Shown here: one piece after another, positions 1 through 6,638 of the stretch
Layout of the letters: every line of letters begins with the position of its first letter
Numbering within the stretch: the stretch's first letter is position 1
Source of the DNA: Ilumatobacteraceae bacterium
GTDB lineage: Bacteria > Actinomycetota > Acidimicrobiia > Acidimicrobiales > Ilumatobacteraceae
Direction of reading: 5' to 3'
Length of the DNA stretch: 12,111 bases
Assembly (NCBI GenBank): GCA_025464045.1
Contig: JAODBQ010000405.1
Coordinates: forward strand, 1 to 12,111
Position numbers and translations under genes: made by a program
Notes under the pieces: model-generated
Database searches by the model: none
The model's input: only the letters and a program-made list of their open reading frames with translations
Told to the model about the DNA's origin: nothing

Positions 1-556
1 CGAGCTGCGTGTGGAACCGCTCCGGTGTGGCGTCGTGCAGCGCGGCGAGCAGTCCGGCAACCGATGTGTGCTGGGCCAGCACGGTCAGCGTCACGAACGT
101 GGGCGGGGCGAGGGCCACCTCTCCGACGTTCTGTCGCCGCAGCACCTCCGCCGGCGCCAGCCACGCGTGCTCGTGGATCTCGGCGCCATCGACCTCGACC
201 TCGGCGTCCGAACCGGCGGCGACGAAGAACCACGTGGCGAAGCCCTTCGGCACGGTGGACGGTGGCCGCCAATGCGACAGGGCCACCATCGCCGCGGCAT
301 CGAGGACGAGCGCTGCTTCCTCCATGGCTTCCCGGGCCGCCGCCCTGCGACCTGCGGCCATGTCGTCGTCGGGCGTCGTCGGATCGACGTCGTCGTCGTC
401 GACCCGCCCACCCGGGAACACCCACATGCCGCCGAAGGCGCCGCGCTCGTTGCGCCTGAGCATCAGCGTCTCGACGAACGGCGTGCCGTCGGCGGCCTCG
501 CCATCGCGCACGACCACCACGGTCGCCGCGGGATACAGCCTCTGGGCGTCATCCAC
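1..556 (-). CDS. Nudix hydrolase, NUDT19-like (partial, 3' end outside window)
   Basis: Nudix enzymes cleave nucleoside diphosphates linked to another moiety (X). About 185 codons are visible. The fold opens with LYPAATVVVVRDG, then a RNERGAFGGMWVFPGG loop (residues ~35-50) and the metal-binding REAMEE core (residues 75-80). The spacing from the box glycine to the REXXEE core is about 11 residues longer than in the standard Nudix box, and the extra segment is Asp-rich (DDDD at 53-56, DDD at 63-65). Longer boxes of this kind occur in the NUDT19-like clade. The GTG at 556 is chosen because an in-frame TGA (563-565) lies just upstream and no ATG is available. It starts 36 nt after coaE in the same direction, so it is probably co-transcribed, although a TATGGT hexamer lies 8 nt before the GTG. 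The NUDT7/19 group includes CoA diphosphatases, which would fit the coaE neighbour, but the CoA-specific signature matches only loosely and the substrate is not assigned. Confidence 0.85.
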   Translation of the reverse strand, partial: MDDAQRLYPAATVVVVRDGEAADGTPFVETLMLRRNERGAFGGMWVFPGGRVDDDDVDPTTPDDDMAAGRRAAAREAMEEAALVLDAAAMVALSHWRPPSTVPKGFATWFFVAAGSDAEVEVDGAEIHEHAWLAPAEVLRRQNVGEVALAPPTFVTLTVLAQHTSVAGLLAALHDATPERFHTQL

Positions 557-592
557 GGCGACTCACCATAACGACTCGGGCAACGCGAGGAG

Positions 593-1231
593 TCAACTCA
601 TCGCCGAGGATGCGCCGCGGTCGACGGCTGCCCAGGACCGGATCGTCGTCCACGCTTGGGTCACCTGCGCTTCGAGCGTCGTGAGATCTGCATCGTTGCG
701 CAGGACGAGATCGGCGACCGCCCGCCGCTGCTCGTCCGTCGCTTGCGCCGCGGCCCGAGAACGAGCATCGGCCTCGCCCATCCCGCGCCCGACGGCGCGC
801 TCGATGCGCAACGCCAACGGAGCCTCCACGACCACCACGCGCGCGTAGCGATGCGTCGGGTCGTCCCGGCCCAGGTTGCTCTCGACCAGGATCGCCATGT
901 CGTACACGATGATCGAGTCGTCGGCGAGCGAACCGATCCGGTCGGTCAGCTCGGCGTTGATCGCAGGGTGACTGATCGCGTTCAGTCGCGCGAGCCCTTC
1001 GGGGTGTTCGAACACCACGCGGGCGAGCGACGGGCGATCGATGGTGCCGTCGGCGGCGACGATGGCGCTTCCGAACTCGGCCAAGACGCCGGCCTCCGCC
1101 CGTCCACCCGGTGCGATCACCGCTCGGCCGACCGCATCGACATCCACGATCACCGCGCCCCGGCCGGCGAGCAGTCGCGCAACGGTGCTCTTCCCCGACC
1201 CGATGCCGCCCGTCAGGCCAACGATCAACAT
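593..1231 (-). CDS. coaE: Dephospho-CoA kinase
   Basis: CoaE phosphorylates the 3'-hydroxyl of the ribose in dephospho-CoA, the last cytoplasmic step of coenzyme A synthesis. The 212-residue protein opens with MLIVGLTGGIGSGKST, the P-loop (Walker A) of this family. It continues with the VDVDAVGRAVI segment, ISHPAI and the DMAILVES segment in the expected order. Length matches the stand-alone bacterial enzyme (about 200 residues); the C-terminal UPF0157 (GrpB-like) fusion of mycobacterial CoaE is absent. The start at ATG 1231 puts the P-loop at residues 7-15; longer in-frame starts would add about 77 residues of unrelated sequence. There is no clear Shine-Dalgarno. Instead TACGGT lies exactly 6 nt upstream of the ATG, which suggests a leaderless mRNA. 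It diverges from the VOC gene and is followed by the Nudix gene. Confidence 0.97.
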   Translation of the reverse strand: MLIVGLTGGIGSGKSTVARLLAGRGAVIVDVDAVGRAVIAPGGRAEAGVLAEFGSAIVAADGTIDRPSLARVVFEHPEGLARLNAISHPAINAELTDRIGSLADDSIIVYDMAILVESNLGRDDPTHRYARVVVVEAPLALRIERAVGRGMGEADARSRAAAQATDEQRRAVADLVLRNDADLTTLEAQVTQAWTTIRSWAAVDRGASSAMS

Positions 1232-1237
1232 GGTCCG

Positions 1238-1243
1238 ACCGTA
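1238..1243 (-). promoter_or_regulatory. Candidate -10 element of coaE, leaderless type
   Basis: On the minus strand TACGGT is followed by six bases (CGGACC) and then the coaE ATG. In actinobacteria a TAnnnT hexamer at this distance places transcription initiation at the A of the start codon. No convincing -35 is visible. The same TACGGT-N6-ATG arrangement precedes the gene starting at 4740. Confidence 0.5.
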
Positions 1244-1318
1244 GCCGCCGACTCGAGCGCGGCGGCAGAGCGCCTGCGGGTGCGATGAGTTCCAGACGCT
1301 CGGCCCGTCTGACAGGGC

Positions 1319-1726
1319 ATGAGTGACAACAAGCCAACACGCACCACCCTGTCGGACATCGGCGTGACGATGTTCACCGTCGCCGACCAGGACGCCGCGC
1401 TCGCCTTCTACACCGGCAAGCTCGGATTCGAGGTGCGCGCCGACACGCGCTTCGGTGAGCACAACGAGATGCGGTGGCTCGAGGTGGCGCCGCCCGGATC
1501 ACACGCACGGCTGGCGCTCAACCCGCCGATGGGCAGCGCCGCCGGCGGCGGCGGGATCGGCGTCGAAACGGCGGACGTGCTCGGCGAGCACCAACGGCTG
1601 AGCGCCATCGGCGGCATCGACATCGATCCCGAGCCGATGCGCACGCCTGGCGCCCCACTGCTGTTCATGCTGCGCGACCCCGACGGCAACCACATCGCCG
1701 TCGTGGAGGCGCCACCCACCGCGTAG
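1319..1726 (+). CDS. VOC family (glyoxalase/bleomycin-resistance fold) protein
   Basis: A 135-residue single-module VOC protein. It has the N-terminal beta-alpha unit (IGVTMFTVADQDAALAFYTGKLGFEV, here as residues 14-39), a central MRWLEVAPPGS strand (51-61) and the C-terminal DPDGNHIAVVE strand (120-130). Glu130 sits where the last metal ligand normally lies. The His usual in strand 1 is not present, since the aligned place reads I-G-V-T, so this is probably not a classical metal-dependent glyoxalase I. Many small VOC proteins of this type have no known substrate. The ATG at 1319 places the first strand at the usual distance. The ribosome binding site is weak (CAGGG almost touching the ATG). 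It diverges from coaE across 87 bases and precedes the alpha/beta hydrolase on the same strand. Function is not assigned beyond fold. Confidence 0.88.
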   Translation: MSDNKPTRTTLSDIGVTMFTVADQDAALAFYTGKLGFEVRADTRFGEHNEMRWLEVAPPGSHARLALNPPMGSAAGGGGIGVETADVLGEHQRLSAIGGIDIDPEPMRTPGAPLLFMLRDPDGNHIAVVEAPPTA

Positions 1727-1800
1727 GCCGGAGCACGGACACCGACCCCTTCGAGGCGACGCATGAATGGTGCACCCGCGACCTCCGCGCACCGTCTGCG

Positions 1801-1806
1801 TAGGCT
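1801..1806 (+). promoter_or_regulatory. Candidate -10 element of the alpha/beta hydrolase gene
   Basis: TAGGCT (TAnnnT form) lies 7 nt before the ATG at 1814, the spacing expected for a leaderless transcript. No -35 is evident. It is part of the reason for preferring the start at 1814 to the earlier ATG at 1763. Confidence 0.4.
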
Positions 1807-1813
1807 CACCGGG

Positions 1814-2674
1814 ATGCCGGGGCCGACGTCACACTCGTACTTCTCGCAGAGGCTTCGGCTGCACTACCTCGACTGGGGCAACCCATCCGCGCCGCCGCTC
1901 CTGCTCATCCACGGCAACCGCGACCATGCCCACAACTGGGACTGGACAGCTGAGCGCCTCCAGGACCGCTACCACATCATCGCCCCCGATCTGCGCGGGC
2001 ACGGAGACTCGCAGTGGAGCGCCGGGTCGATGTACGCGCCGGCGGAGTTCGTGTACGACGTCGCCCAGCTGGTCCACCAGCAGCAACTCGCGCCGCTACG
2101 GGTCGTGGCGCATTCCTTGGGCGGAAACATCGCGTTGCGGTACGCCGGGACCTACCCCGAGGATGTGCAACGGCTCGTGGTGATCGAGGGATGGGGAGGG
2201 ATCGTTCCGGGCCATCCGCGGCCGGATGCGCCTGAGCGGATGGATGCGTGGATCCAGACACAACGATCGCTGGCCGCTCGCCAGCCCAGGCGCTACGCGA
2301 CGCTGGACGATGCCTACCAACGGATGCTGGAGGCCAACCCGCACCTCTCCGCAGAGAAGGCCCGACACCTCACCATCCACGGCGCGAACCAGAACGAGGA
2401 CGGCACGTACACGTGGAAGTTCGACAACTACATCCACGCCAGCCAGGTCCTCGACCTGCCACCCGAGGATGTCCGCGCGCTGTGGCGGAACATCACGTGC
2501 CCGGTCCTGCTGCTCGCCGGCTCGGAGAGCTGGATGCGCTCCGGGGGCGATCCGGCTGAGCTCGTTGCCGAGTTCGCCGACGCACGGCACGCCGTGGTCG
2601 GGGACGCCGGCCACTGGGTCCAGCACGACCAGCTCGACGCCTTCCTCCAACTGATCGAGGACTTCTTGGCCTAG
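1814..2674 (+). CDS. Alpha/beta hydrolase (epoxide hydrolase/haloalkane dehalogenase-like fold)
   Basis: A 286-residue hydrolase of the alpha/beta fold. It has the oxyanion-hole HG motif (LLLIHGNRDH, residues ~29-38), the DLRGHGDS segment (59-66), a nucleophile elbow AHSLGG with Ser101 and a late catalytic His in GDAGHWVQHD (His267). The acidic member is probably in or near GSESW (~236-240). The serine nucleophile argues for ester, amide or C-C bond hydrolysis rather than dehalogenation, which uses Asp. No signal peptide is seen, so the protein is likely cytoplasmic. The start is uncertain. ATG 1814 gives MPGPTSHSYFSQRLRLHY, the common N-terminus of close relatives, and has a TAGGCT 7 nt upstream. 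ATG 1763 has a modest GAGG ribosome site but adds 17 residues unlike the family. The gene is convergent with the epimerase gene. Substrate unknown. Confidence 0.9.
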   Translation: MPGPTSHSYFSQRLRLHYLDWGNPSAPPLLLIHGNRDHAHNWDWTAERLQDRYHIIAPDLRGHGDSQWSAGSMYAPAEFVYDVAQLVHQQQLAPLRVVAHSLGGNIALRYAGTYPEDVQRLVVIEGWGGIVPGHPRPDAPERMDAWIQTQRSLAARQPRRYATLDDAYQRMLEANPHLSAEKARHLTIHGANQNEDGTYTWKFDNYIHASQVLDLPPEDVRALWRNITCPVLLLAGSESWMRSGGDPAELVAEFADARHAVVGDAGHWVQHDQLDAFLQLIEDFLA

Positions 2675-2763
2675 CGGCTGCCGCCGAACCCAGGTCGACA
2701 TCGTCTCCTTATTCGGCAAGTACATCCCCGATGGAAGATCCTGCCTTCGCGGCGAGCCGCCTC

Positions 2764-3651
2764 TCAGCCGAGTTCGTCGCGCCACGAGTGGCGCGGCGCG
2801 AACCCGACGAGCCGCTTGGCCTTGTCGTTGGCATAGAACGTCTCATAGCGACCCATCTCGCGCCGGCGCGGCACACCGGCGTAGAAACGCTCGTACACCT
2901 CGTCGCTGGTGATGCCCACCGACGTGTCGTCGTTGGCGACGTTGAAGACCTCGTAACCGAGGGCATCGGTCCGAAGGCAGCAGTCGACCATGTGGCCGAG
3001 GTCGCGAGCATCGATGTAGGCGAAGATGTTCCGACGCCGCAGACCGGGATCAGCGACGAACGCGGGGAACTTCGTCTCGTACTCGTGAGGTTCGATCACG
3101 TTGTTGATGCGCAACCCGTAGATGTCGATGCCGCTCCGCGCCTGGAACGATCGTGCCGTCGCCTCGTTGACGACCTTCGACATCGCGTAGCTGTCAGGGG
3201 GGACCGTCGGGTGTTCCTCGTCGACCGGCACGTACTCCGGCCTCACCTCACCGTCCGCGAAGCAGATCCCGTAGGTCGTCTCGGAGCTCGCGAAGATCAC
3301 CTTGCCGATCCCCAACGTCACCGCGGCATCGATGACGTTGTACGTGCTGAGCGCGTTGATCCGGAACGTCTCGTTGTCGGGGCGGACGAGGATCGCGGGG
3401 ATCGCGGCGAAGTGCACGACGGCGTCGTAGGTGGGAACACCCGTGCCGGCCTCGAGCTCGTCGAAACCGGCGTACGCGGAGAGCGCATCGAAGACCTGGC
3501 CAGCGTCTGTCAGATCGATGCGGAGGTCGGCGACACCGGAGTGGCCGAGCGGCACGAGGTCGCCATTGACGACCCGGTGGCCCTGCTCGACGAGATGAGG
3601 GATCACATGCCGACCCGCCTTGCCGCTGCCACCGGTGAAGAAGACTCGCAT
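2764..3651 (-). CDS. NAD(P)-dependent epimerase/dehydratase (extended SDR)
   Basis: A 295-residue extended short-chain dehydrogenase/reductase. The Rossmann glycine motif GGSGKAG is at residues 7-13 of MRVFFTGGSGKAG, followed by DL near 31, HFAAIP (about 79-84), the active-site SSETTYG stretch and the catalytic YAMSK tyrosine-lysine pair. These features match the UDP-sugar epimerase/dehydratase superfamily, whose members reversibly oxidise a hydroxyl through NAD(P). The sugar or other substrate cannot be told from sequence. ATG 3651 puts the Rossmann strand at the very N-terminus and has TACGCT 7 nt upstream. In-frame GTG codons at 3657, 3678 and 3702 are possible alternatives. It is the last gene of the minus-strand series, 60 nt after the F420 oxidoreductase, and converges on the hydrolase gene. 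Confidence 0.92.
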   Translation of the reverse strand: MRVFFTGGSGKAGRHVIPHLVEQGHRVVNGDLVPLGHSGVADLRIDLTDAGQVFDALSAYAGFDELEAGTGVPTYDAVVHFAAIPAILVRPDNETFRINALSTYNVIDAAVTLGIGKVIFASSETTYGICFADGEVRPEYVPVDEEHPTVPPDSYAMSKVVNEATARSFQARSGIDIYGLRINNVIEPHEYETKFPAFVADPGLRRRNIFAYIDARDLGHMVDCCLRTDALGYEVFNVANDDTSVGITSDEVYERFYAGVPRRREMGRYETFYANDKAKRLVGFAPRHSWRDELG

Positions 3652-3658
3652 GAACACG

Positions 3659-3664
3659 AGCGTA
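3659..3664 (-). promoter_or_regulatory. Candidate -10 element of the epimerase gene, leaderless type
   Basis: TACGCT on the minus strand stands 7 nt before the ATG at 3651, and no Shine-Dalgarno is present. This matches the leaderless pattern seen at coaE and the LLM gene. It implies the epimerase can be transcribed separately from the genes upstream. Confidence 0.4.
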
Positions 3665-3700
3665 CGGAACCCGAGCACCCTGGCGAGCCCACCAGGTTCC

Positions 3701-3712
3701 ACCCCGCGGGGT
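3701..3712. repeat. Perfect 12-bp palindrome in the LLM-epimerase gap
   Basis: ACCCCGCGGGGT reads identically on both strands and touches the last base of the LLM oxidoreductase stop codon. It has no unpaired loop, so a stable RNA hairpin is unlikely. A binding site for a dimeric protein is possible but unproven. It could also be chance in a GC-rich genome. Confidence 0.35.
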
Positions 3713-4740
3713 CAGCTCATCGGCTCGAGCGGAGCCGTCGTCGATCGGACGAACTGGGCCAACCGCTCCGGATCCGCCTCGCGCAGCGGCAGGTAGGGAA
3801 CGGCCCGGTCGTAGTAGCCGCCGTAGCGGCGGCGGATCTGATCGGGCAGCTCCTCGAGGGTGCCGCGGAGGATGAAGTGGTCGAGGAGGTCGTCGTCGAC
3901 GAGACCGGCGAGGTCGCTCCACCGGCCCTGCTTCACGATCGCCTCCAGCTCGCCCTGCAGGTCGCCGTAGCCGACGGCGTCGAGGACGGCGTGGTACATC
4001 GGGCTCGACGCGTAGAACGCGATCTGGTTGCGGATGTTGACGACGGCGCGCTCCTGCTCCTCGTCGGTGTCGCCGATGGCGAGGAGCAGGTAGCCCATCG
4101 TCCACAGATCAGCTCGCGTCCGTCCCGAGCGCGCCAATCCCTGCTCGAGGGCGGGGATGGTGACCTTGTCCTGGTAGGCGACGTTGGTGAACGCGTGGGC
4201 CATGTAGCCGTCAGCCACCTCGCCGGCGAGGGCGGTGAGGTCGGGGCCCACGCCACCGAGGGCGATCGGGATGTCGGGGTGCTCGATCTTGCCCGGGTTG
4301 AACAGCGGGTGCAGCAGCGTGTGGGAGTAGTAGGGACCGCGGTGGTTCATCGGGTGCTCGCCCTGGAAGGCACCGAAGATGTGTCGTACGGAGGCCACGA
4401 AGTCGCGCAGCTGTGGCACCGGCTCGCTCCACGGCATGCTGAAGCGACGGGTGATGTGGGCCTTGACCTGGGTGGCCAGCCCGAGGATGAAACGCCCGTC
4501 GCTCGCTCGGGCGAGGTCCCAGGCCTGCATGGCGACGCTCATCGGGTTGCGGGTGAAGGCCAGCACCACGTTCGATCCGACCGTCACCCGACTCGTCGAG
4601 ACAGCGGCGACGGCGAGCGTGAGGGTCGGGTCCGAAGTGACCTCGGCCGCCCAGACTCCCGCGACGCCCAGATCCTCGTAACGGCGGGCGAGAGCGCCAG
4701 CCGCCTTCAGACCCGAGTCGAGCTGCACGTCGACGAGCAT
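3712..4740 (-). CDS. F420-dependent LLM-class oxidoreductase, TIGR03617 (MSMEG_2256) family
   Basis: A 342-residue luciferase-like monooxygenase-fold enzyme. Diagnostic stretches are MLVDVQLD at the N-terminus, WAAEVTSDP (~30-38), GRFILGLATQ (82-91), QVKAHITRRFSMPW (91-104), GGVGPDLTALAGEVADGY and IPALEQGLARSGR. Together these are typical of the actinobacterial MSMEG_2256 family of probable F420-dependent oxidoreductases, which use deazaflavin F420 rather than FMN. The substrate is unknown for the family as a whole. ATG 4740 matches the family's N-terminus. There is no Shine-Dalgarno, but TACGGT stands exactly 6 nt upstream. It lies 59 nt behind the livM-livG fusion and 60 nt ahead of the epimerase, all in one direction, so it can belong to the transporter operon and also have its own promoter. 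Confidence 0.93.
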   Translation of the reverse strand: MLVDVQLDSGLKAAGALARRYEDLGVAGVWAAEVTSDPTLTLAVAAVSTSRVTVGSNVVLAFTRNPMSVAMQAWDLARASDGRFILGLATQVKAHITRRFSMPWSEPVPQLRDFVASVRHIFGAFQGEHPMNHRGPYYSHTLLHPLFNPGKIEHPDIPIALGGVGPDLTALAGEVADGYMAHAFTNVAYQDKVTIPALEQGLARSGRTRADLWTMGYLLLAIGDTDEEQERAVVNIRNQIAFYASSPMYHAVLDAVGYGDLQGELEAIVKQGRWSDLAGLVDDDLLDHFILRGTLEELPDQIRRRYGGYYDRAVPYLPLREADPERLAQFVRSTTAPLEPMS

Positions 4741-4746
4741 GCCGGC

Positions 4747-4752
4747 ACCGTA
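4747..4752 (-). promoter_or_regulatory. Candidate -10 element of the LLM oxidoreductase gene, leaderless type
   Basis: TACGGT followed by six bases (GCCGGC) and then ATG on the minus strand. This has the same hexamer and spacing as at coaE. The site is in the 59-base gap after the ABC transporter fusion gene. Confidence 0.5.
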
Positions 4753-4799
4753 CCAACGTCGTCCCGCACGAGATCGACGGACCGACGCCCGGTCTGCTG

Positions 4800-6638
4800 T
4801 CAGGCAGCGCCGAAGTAGACCTCGGCGAGCCGTGGGGAGCTGGTGAGCTCGTCGATCGTTCCTTCGGCGGTGATGCGGCCCAGTTCCATGAAGTAGGTGT
4901 GGTCGGCGAGGCGGCCGACGACGTGCAGGTTGTGCTCCACGATGCAGATCGACCGCCGCTGTTCCCGCAACGACTCGATCAGACCGAGCATCGTGTCGAT
5001 CCAATGTGTGTCGATGCCGCTCGCCGGCTCGTCGAGCAGCAGCACCTGGGCGTCGGATGCCAAGACCCTGGCCAACGAGAGGAGCTTCGACTGGCCGAAC
5101 GACAGCGCCCCGGCGGGAACCTTGGCGAAGTCCTGCATGCCGACGAACTCGAGCCAGCGCATGGCCTTCGCGGTCGCTTCGCGCTCGGCCGCACTGACCC
5201 GTCGAGGTTGGAAGAACAGCGGGACGAGTCGCTCGCCCGGCTGGGCCGGTACCGCCATCTGCACGTTCTGCAGGCAGTCGAGGCGCTGGAACAGGCGCAC
5301 GTCCTGGAAGGTGCGCACCATCCCGAGCCGTGCGACGGAATCAGGCGTGCGCCCGACGAGTTGCACGCCGTTCAGCTTCACCGAGCCTCGATCGGGTTTG
5401 ATGAAGCCGGTGAGGAGGTTGAACACCGTTGTCTTGCCAGCGCCGTTGGGGCCGACGAGCGCGGTGATCGTGCCTCGGCGCAGGGTCATCGAGAGATCCT
5501 CGGCGGCAACGATGCCGCCGAAGCGCTTGGACAGTCCGCGCACCCGCACGAGCACGTCAGCGTCTTCCCACAACCCGGCGCGGCTTGCTTGGTCGTGCTT
5601 GTCGGCGAAGGCGCGCTCGGCGCCGACGACGACCGCCGACCCGTGTTCGAGGTACTCGTGTTCAGCCTCGGCGAGCGTCGCGATGCTGGTCGACACGTCG
5701 GGGCGCCAGCCCTCGGCACGTGCCATCTCGATGCGCGACGTGTCGGGCCGCTTCCCGCGCAATCGTCCGACGACCGAGTAGCCCTCGGGGATCAGCCCCT
5801 GCGGCCGGAGCTTGACGAGCGCGACCAGCAGCAGGCCGTATGCGATCAGCCGCACGAAGCCGGCCTGGTCGGCGCGGATGCCGATCGCGCGAGACAGGAT
5901 CGGGTCGAGGAACGACAAGATGCCGGCCCCCAGCACCGACCCGAGGAGGTTCGCCATCCCACCGAAGATGACCATCGCGATGATCGATAGTGAGATCGAG
6001 AACCCGAACAGTCCCGGTGTCGAGAGCTGGAAGAACGCCGCCAGGAGGCCGCCGCCGAACCCAGCCATCGCCGAGGTGATCGCAAACACCATGACCTTGA
6101 ACCGGAACACGTTCTTGCCCTGCGCCCGCGTCGCCTGGTCGTCCTCGCGAATGCCCTTGAGGACACGTCCGTAGGGCGACTCGCCGATGCGCCAGCAGAT
6201 CGCGAAGACCACGACGACGGCCACCAGCAGGGGCAGCATCCAGTCGGACGGGTTCTGCCACTTCCAGCCGAACAGGTTCGACTTCGGCAGGCTGGTGAGC
6301 CCGTTGATCCCGCCGAGCTGGTCGAAGGTGGTGAAGAAGCCGATGATCACCGACGACATCGCCAATGTCAGCAGGATGAGGAACTCGACCGACAACTTCA
6401 ATGCCGGTAGCGCCACCAGTGCGCCGATGATGAACGCCACCGCGGTGCCCAACGCGAGGGCGAACACGATGTTCCACTGACGCGCCTGGAGCAGGTAGCC
6501 GGTGAGGAACCCACCGACCGCGCCGAACGCCGCGTGAGCCGCGGAGACCTGCCCGGCGTATCCGAGGAGGAGGTTGAGCGACAGCGCGAAGATGATGTAG
6601 ATCAGAGCGATACCGGTGTAGAAGTACCAGACTTCCAT
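4800..6638 (-). CDS. Branched-chain amino-acid-type ABC transporter, LivM permease-LivG ATPase fusion
   Basis: A 612-residue protein joining two usually separate subunits of a HAAT-family importer. Residues ~1-290 are a LivM-type permease with about eight hydrophobic segments (near 9-29, 34-50, 56-80, 83-102, 134-149, 182-203, 212-242, 261-277). It includes the LNLLLGYAGQVS opening motif, the cytoplasmic ATPase-coupling loop GRVLKGIREDDQATRAQGKN and the usual permease ending RPQGLIPEG. Residues ~291-360 are a polar linker. Residues ~361-612 are an ATPase with Walker A GPNGAGKTT (396-404), a Q-loop glutamine at 445, signature LSFGQ (512-516), Walker B VLLLDEP (532-538) and H-loop His569. The frame is continuous through the linker, so this is a true fusion. 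ATG 6638 is preceded by repeated GGAGGAG at ideal distance and overlaps the end of livH by 37 bases. No livF follows. The transported substrate is not known; the family also carries amides, urea and aromatic acids. Confidence 0.95.
   Translation of the reverse strand: MEVWYFYTGIALIYIIFALSLNLLLGYAGQVSAAHAAFGAVGGFLTGYLLQARQWNIVFALALGTAVAFIIGALVALPALKLSVEFLILLTLAMSSVIIGFFTTFDQLGGINGLTSLPKSNLFGWKWQNPSDWMLPLLVAVVVVFAICWRIGESPYGRVLKGIREDDQATRAQGKNVFRFKVMVFAITSAMAGFGGGLLAAFFQLSTPGLFGFSISLSIIAMVIFGGMANLLGSVLGAGILSFLDPILSRAIGIRADQAGFVRLIAYGLLLVALVKLRPQGLIPEGYSVVGRLRGKRPDTSRIEMARAEGWRPDVSTSIATLAEAEHEYLEHGSAVVVGAERAFADKHDQASRAGLWEDADVLVRVRGLSKRFGGIVAAEDLSMTLRRGTITALVGPNGAGKTTVFNLLTGFIKPDRGSVKLNGVQLVGRTPDSVARLGMVRTFQDVRLFQRLDCLQNVQMAVPAQPGERLVPLFFQPRRVSAAEREATAKAMRWLEFVGMQDFAKVPAGALSFGQSKLLSLARVLASDAQVLLLDEPASGIDTHWIDTMLGLIESLREQRRSICIVEHNLHVVGRLADHTYFMELGRITAEGTIDELTSSPRLAEVYFGAA

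Noticed and set aside
1763..1813. Upstream ATG start for the alpha/beta hydrolase
   Set aside because: It has a fair GAGG site, but the extra 17 residues (MNGAPATSAHRLRRLTG) do not resemble the family N-terminus. The ATG at 1814 does, and it has a leaderless-type hexamer.
2674..2760. Short GC-rich inverted repeats (GCGGCTGCCGC at 2674, GCGGCGAGCCGC at 2749) between the convergent hydrolase and epimerase genes
   Set aside because: The stems are only 4-5 bp with 2-3 base loops and have no T-tract. This is expected by chance at this GC content, so no terminator is claimed.
2731..4818. A 695-codon open frame on the plus strand across the epimerase and LLM genes
   Set aside because: It shows no family motif and lies opposite two well-recognised minus-strand genes. 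It is a codon-bias shadow.
4800..6638. Possible frameshift or misassembly joining separate livM and livG genes
   Set aside because: The frame is open with no stop across the linker, both domains are complete, and no ribosome site or start codon is obvious at the ATPase domain. A genuine fusion is the simpler reading.
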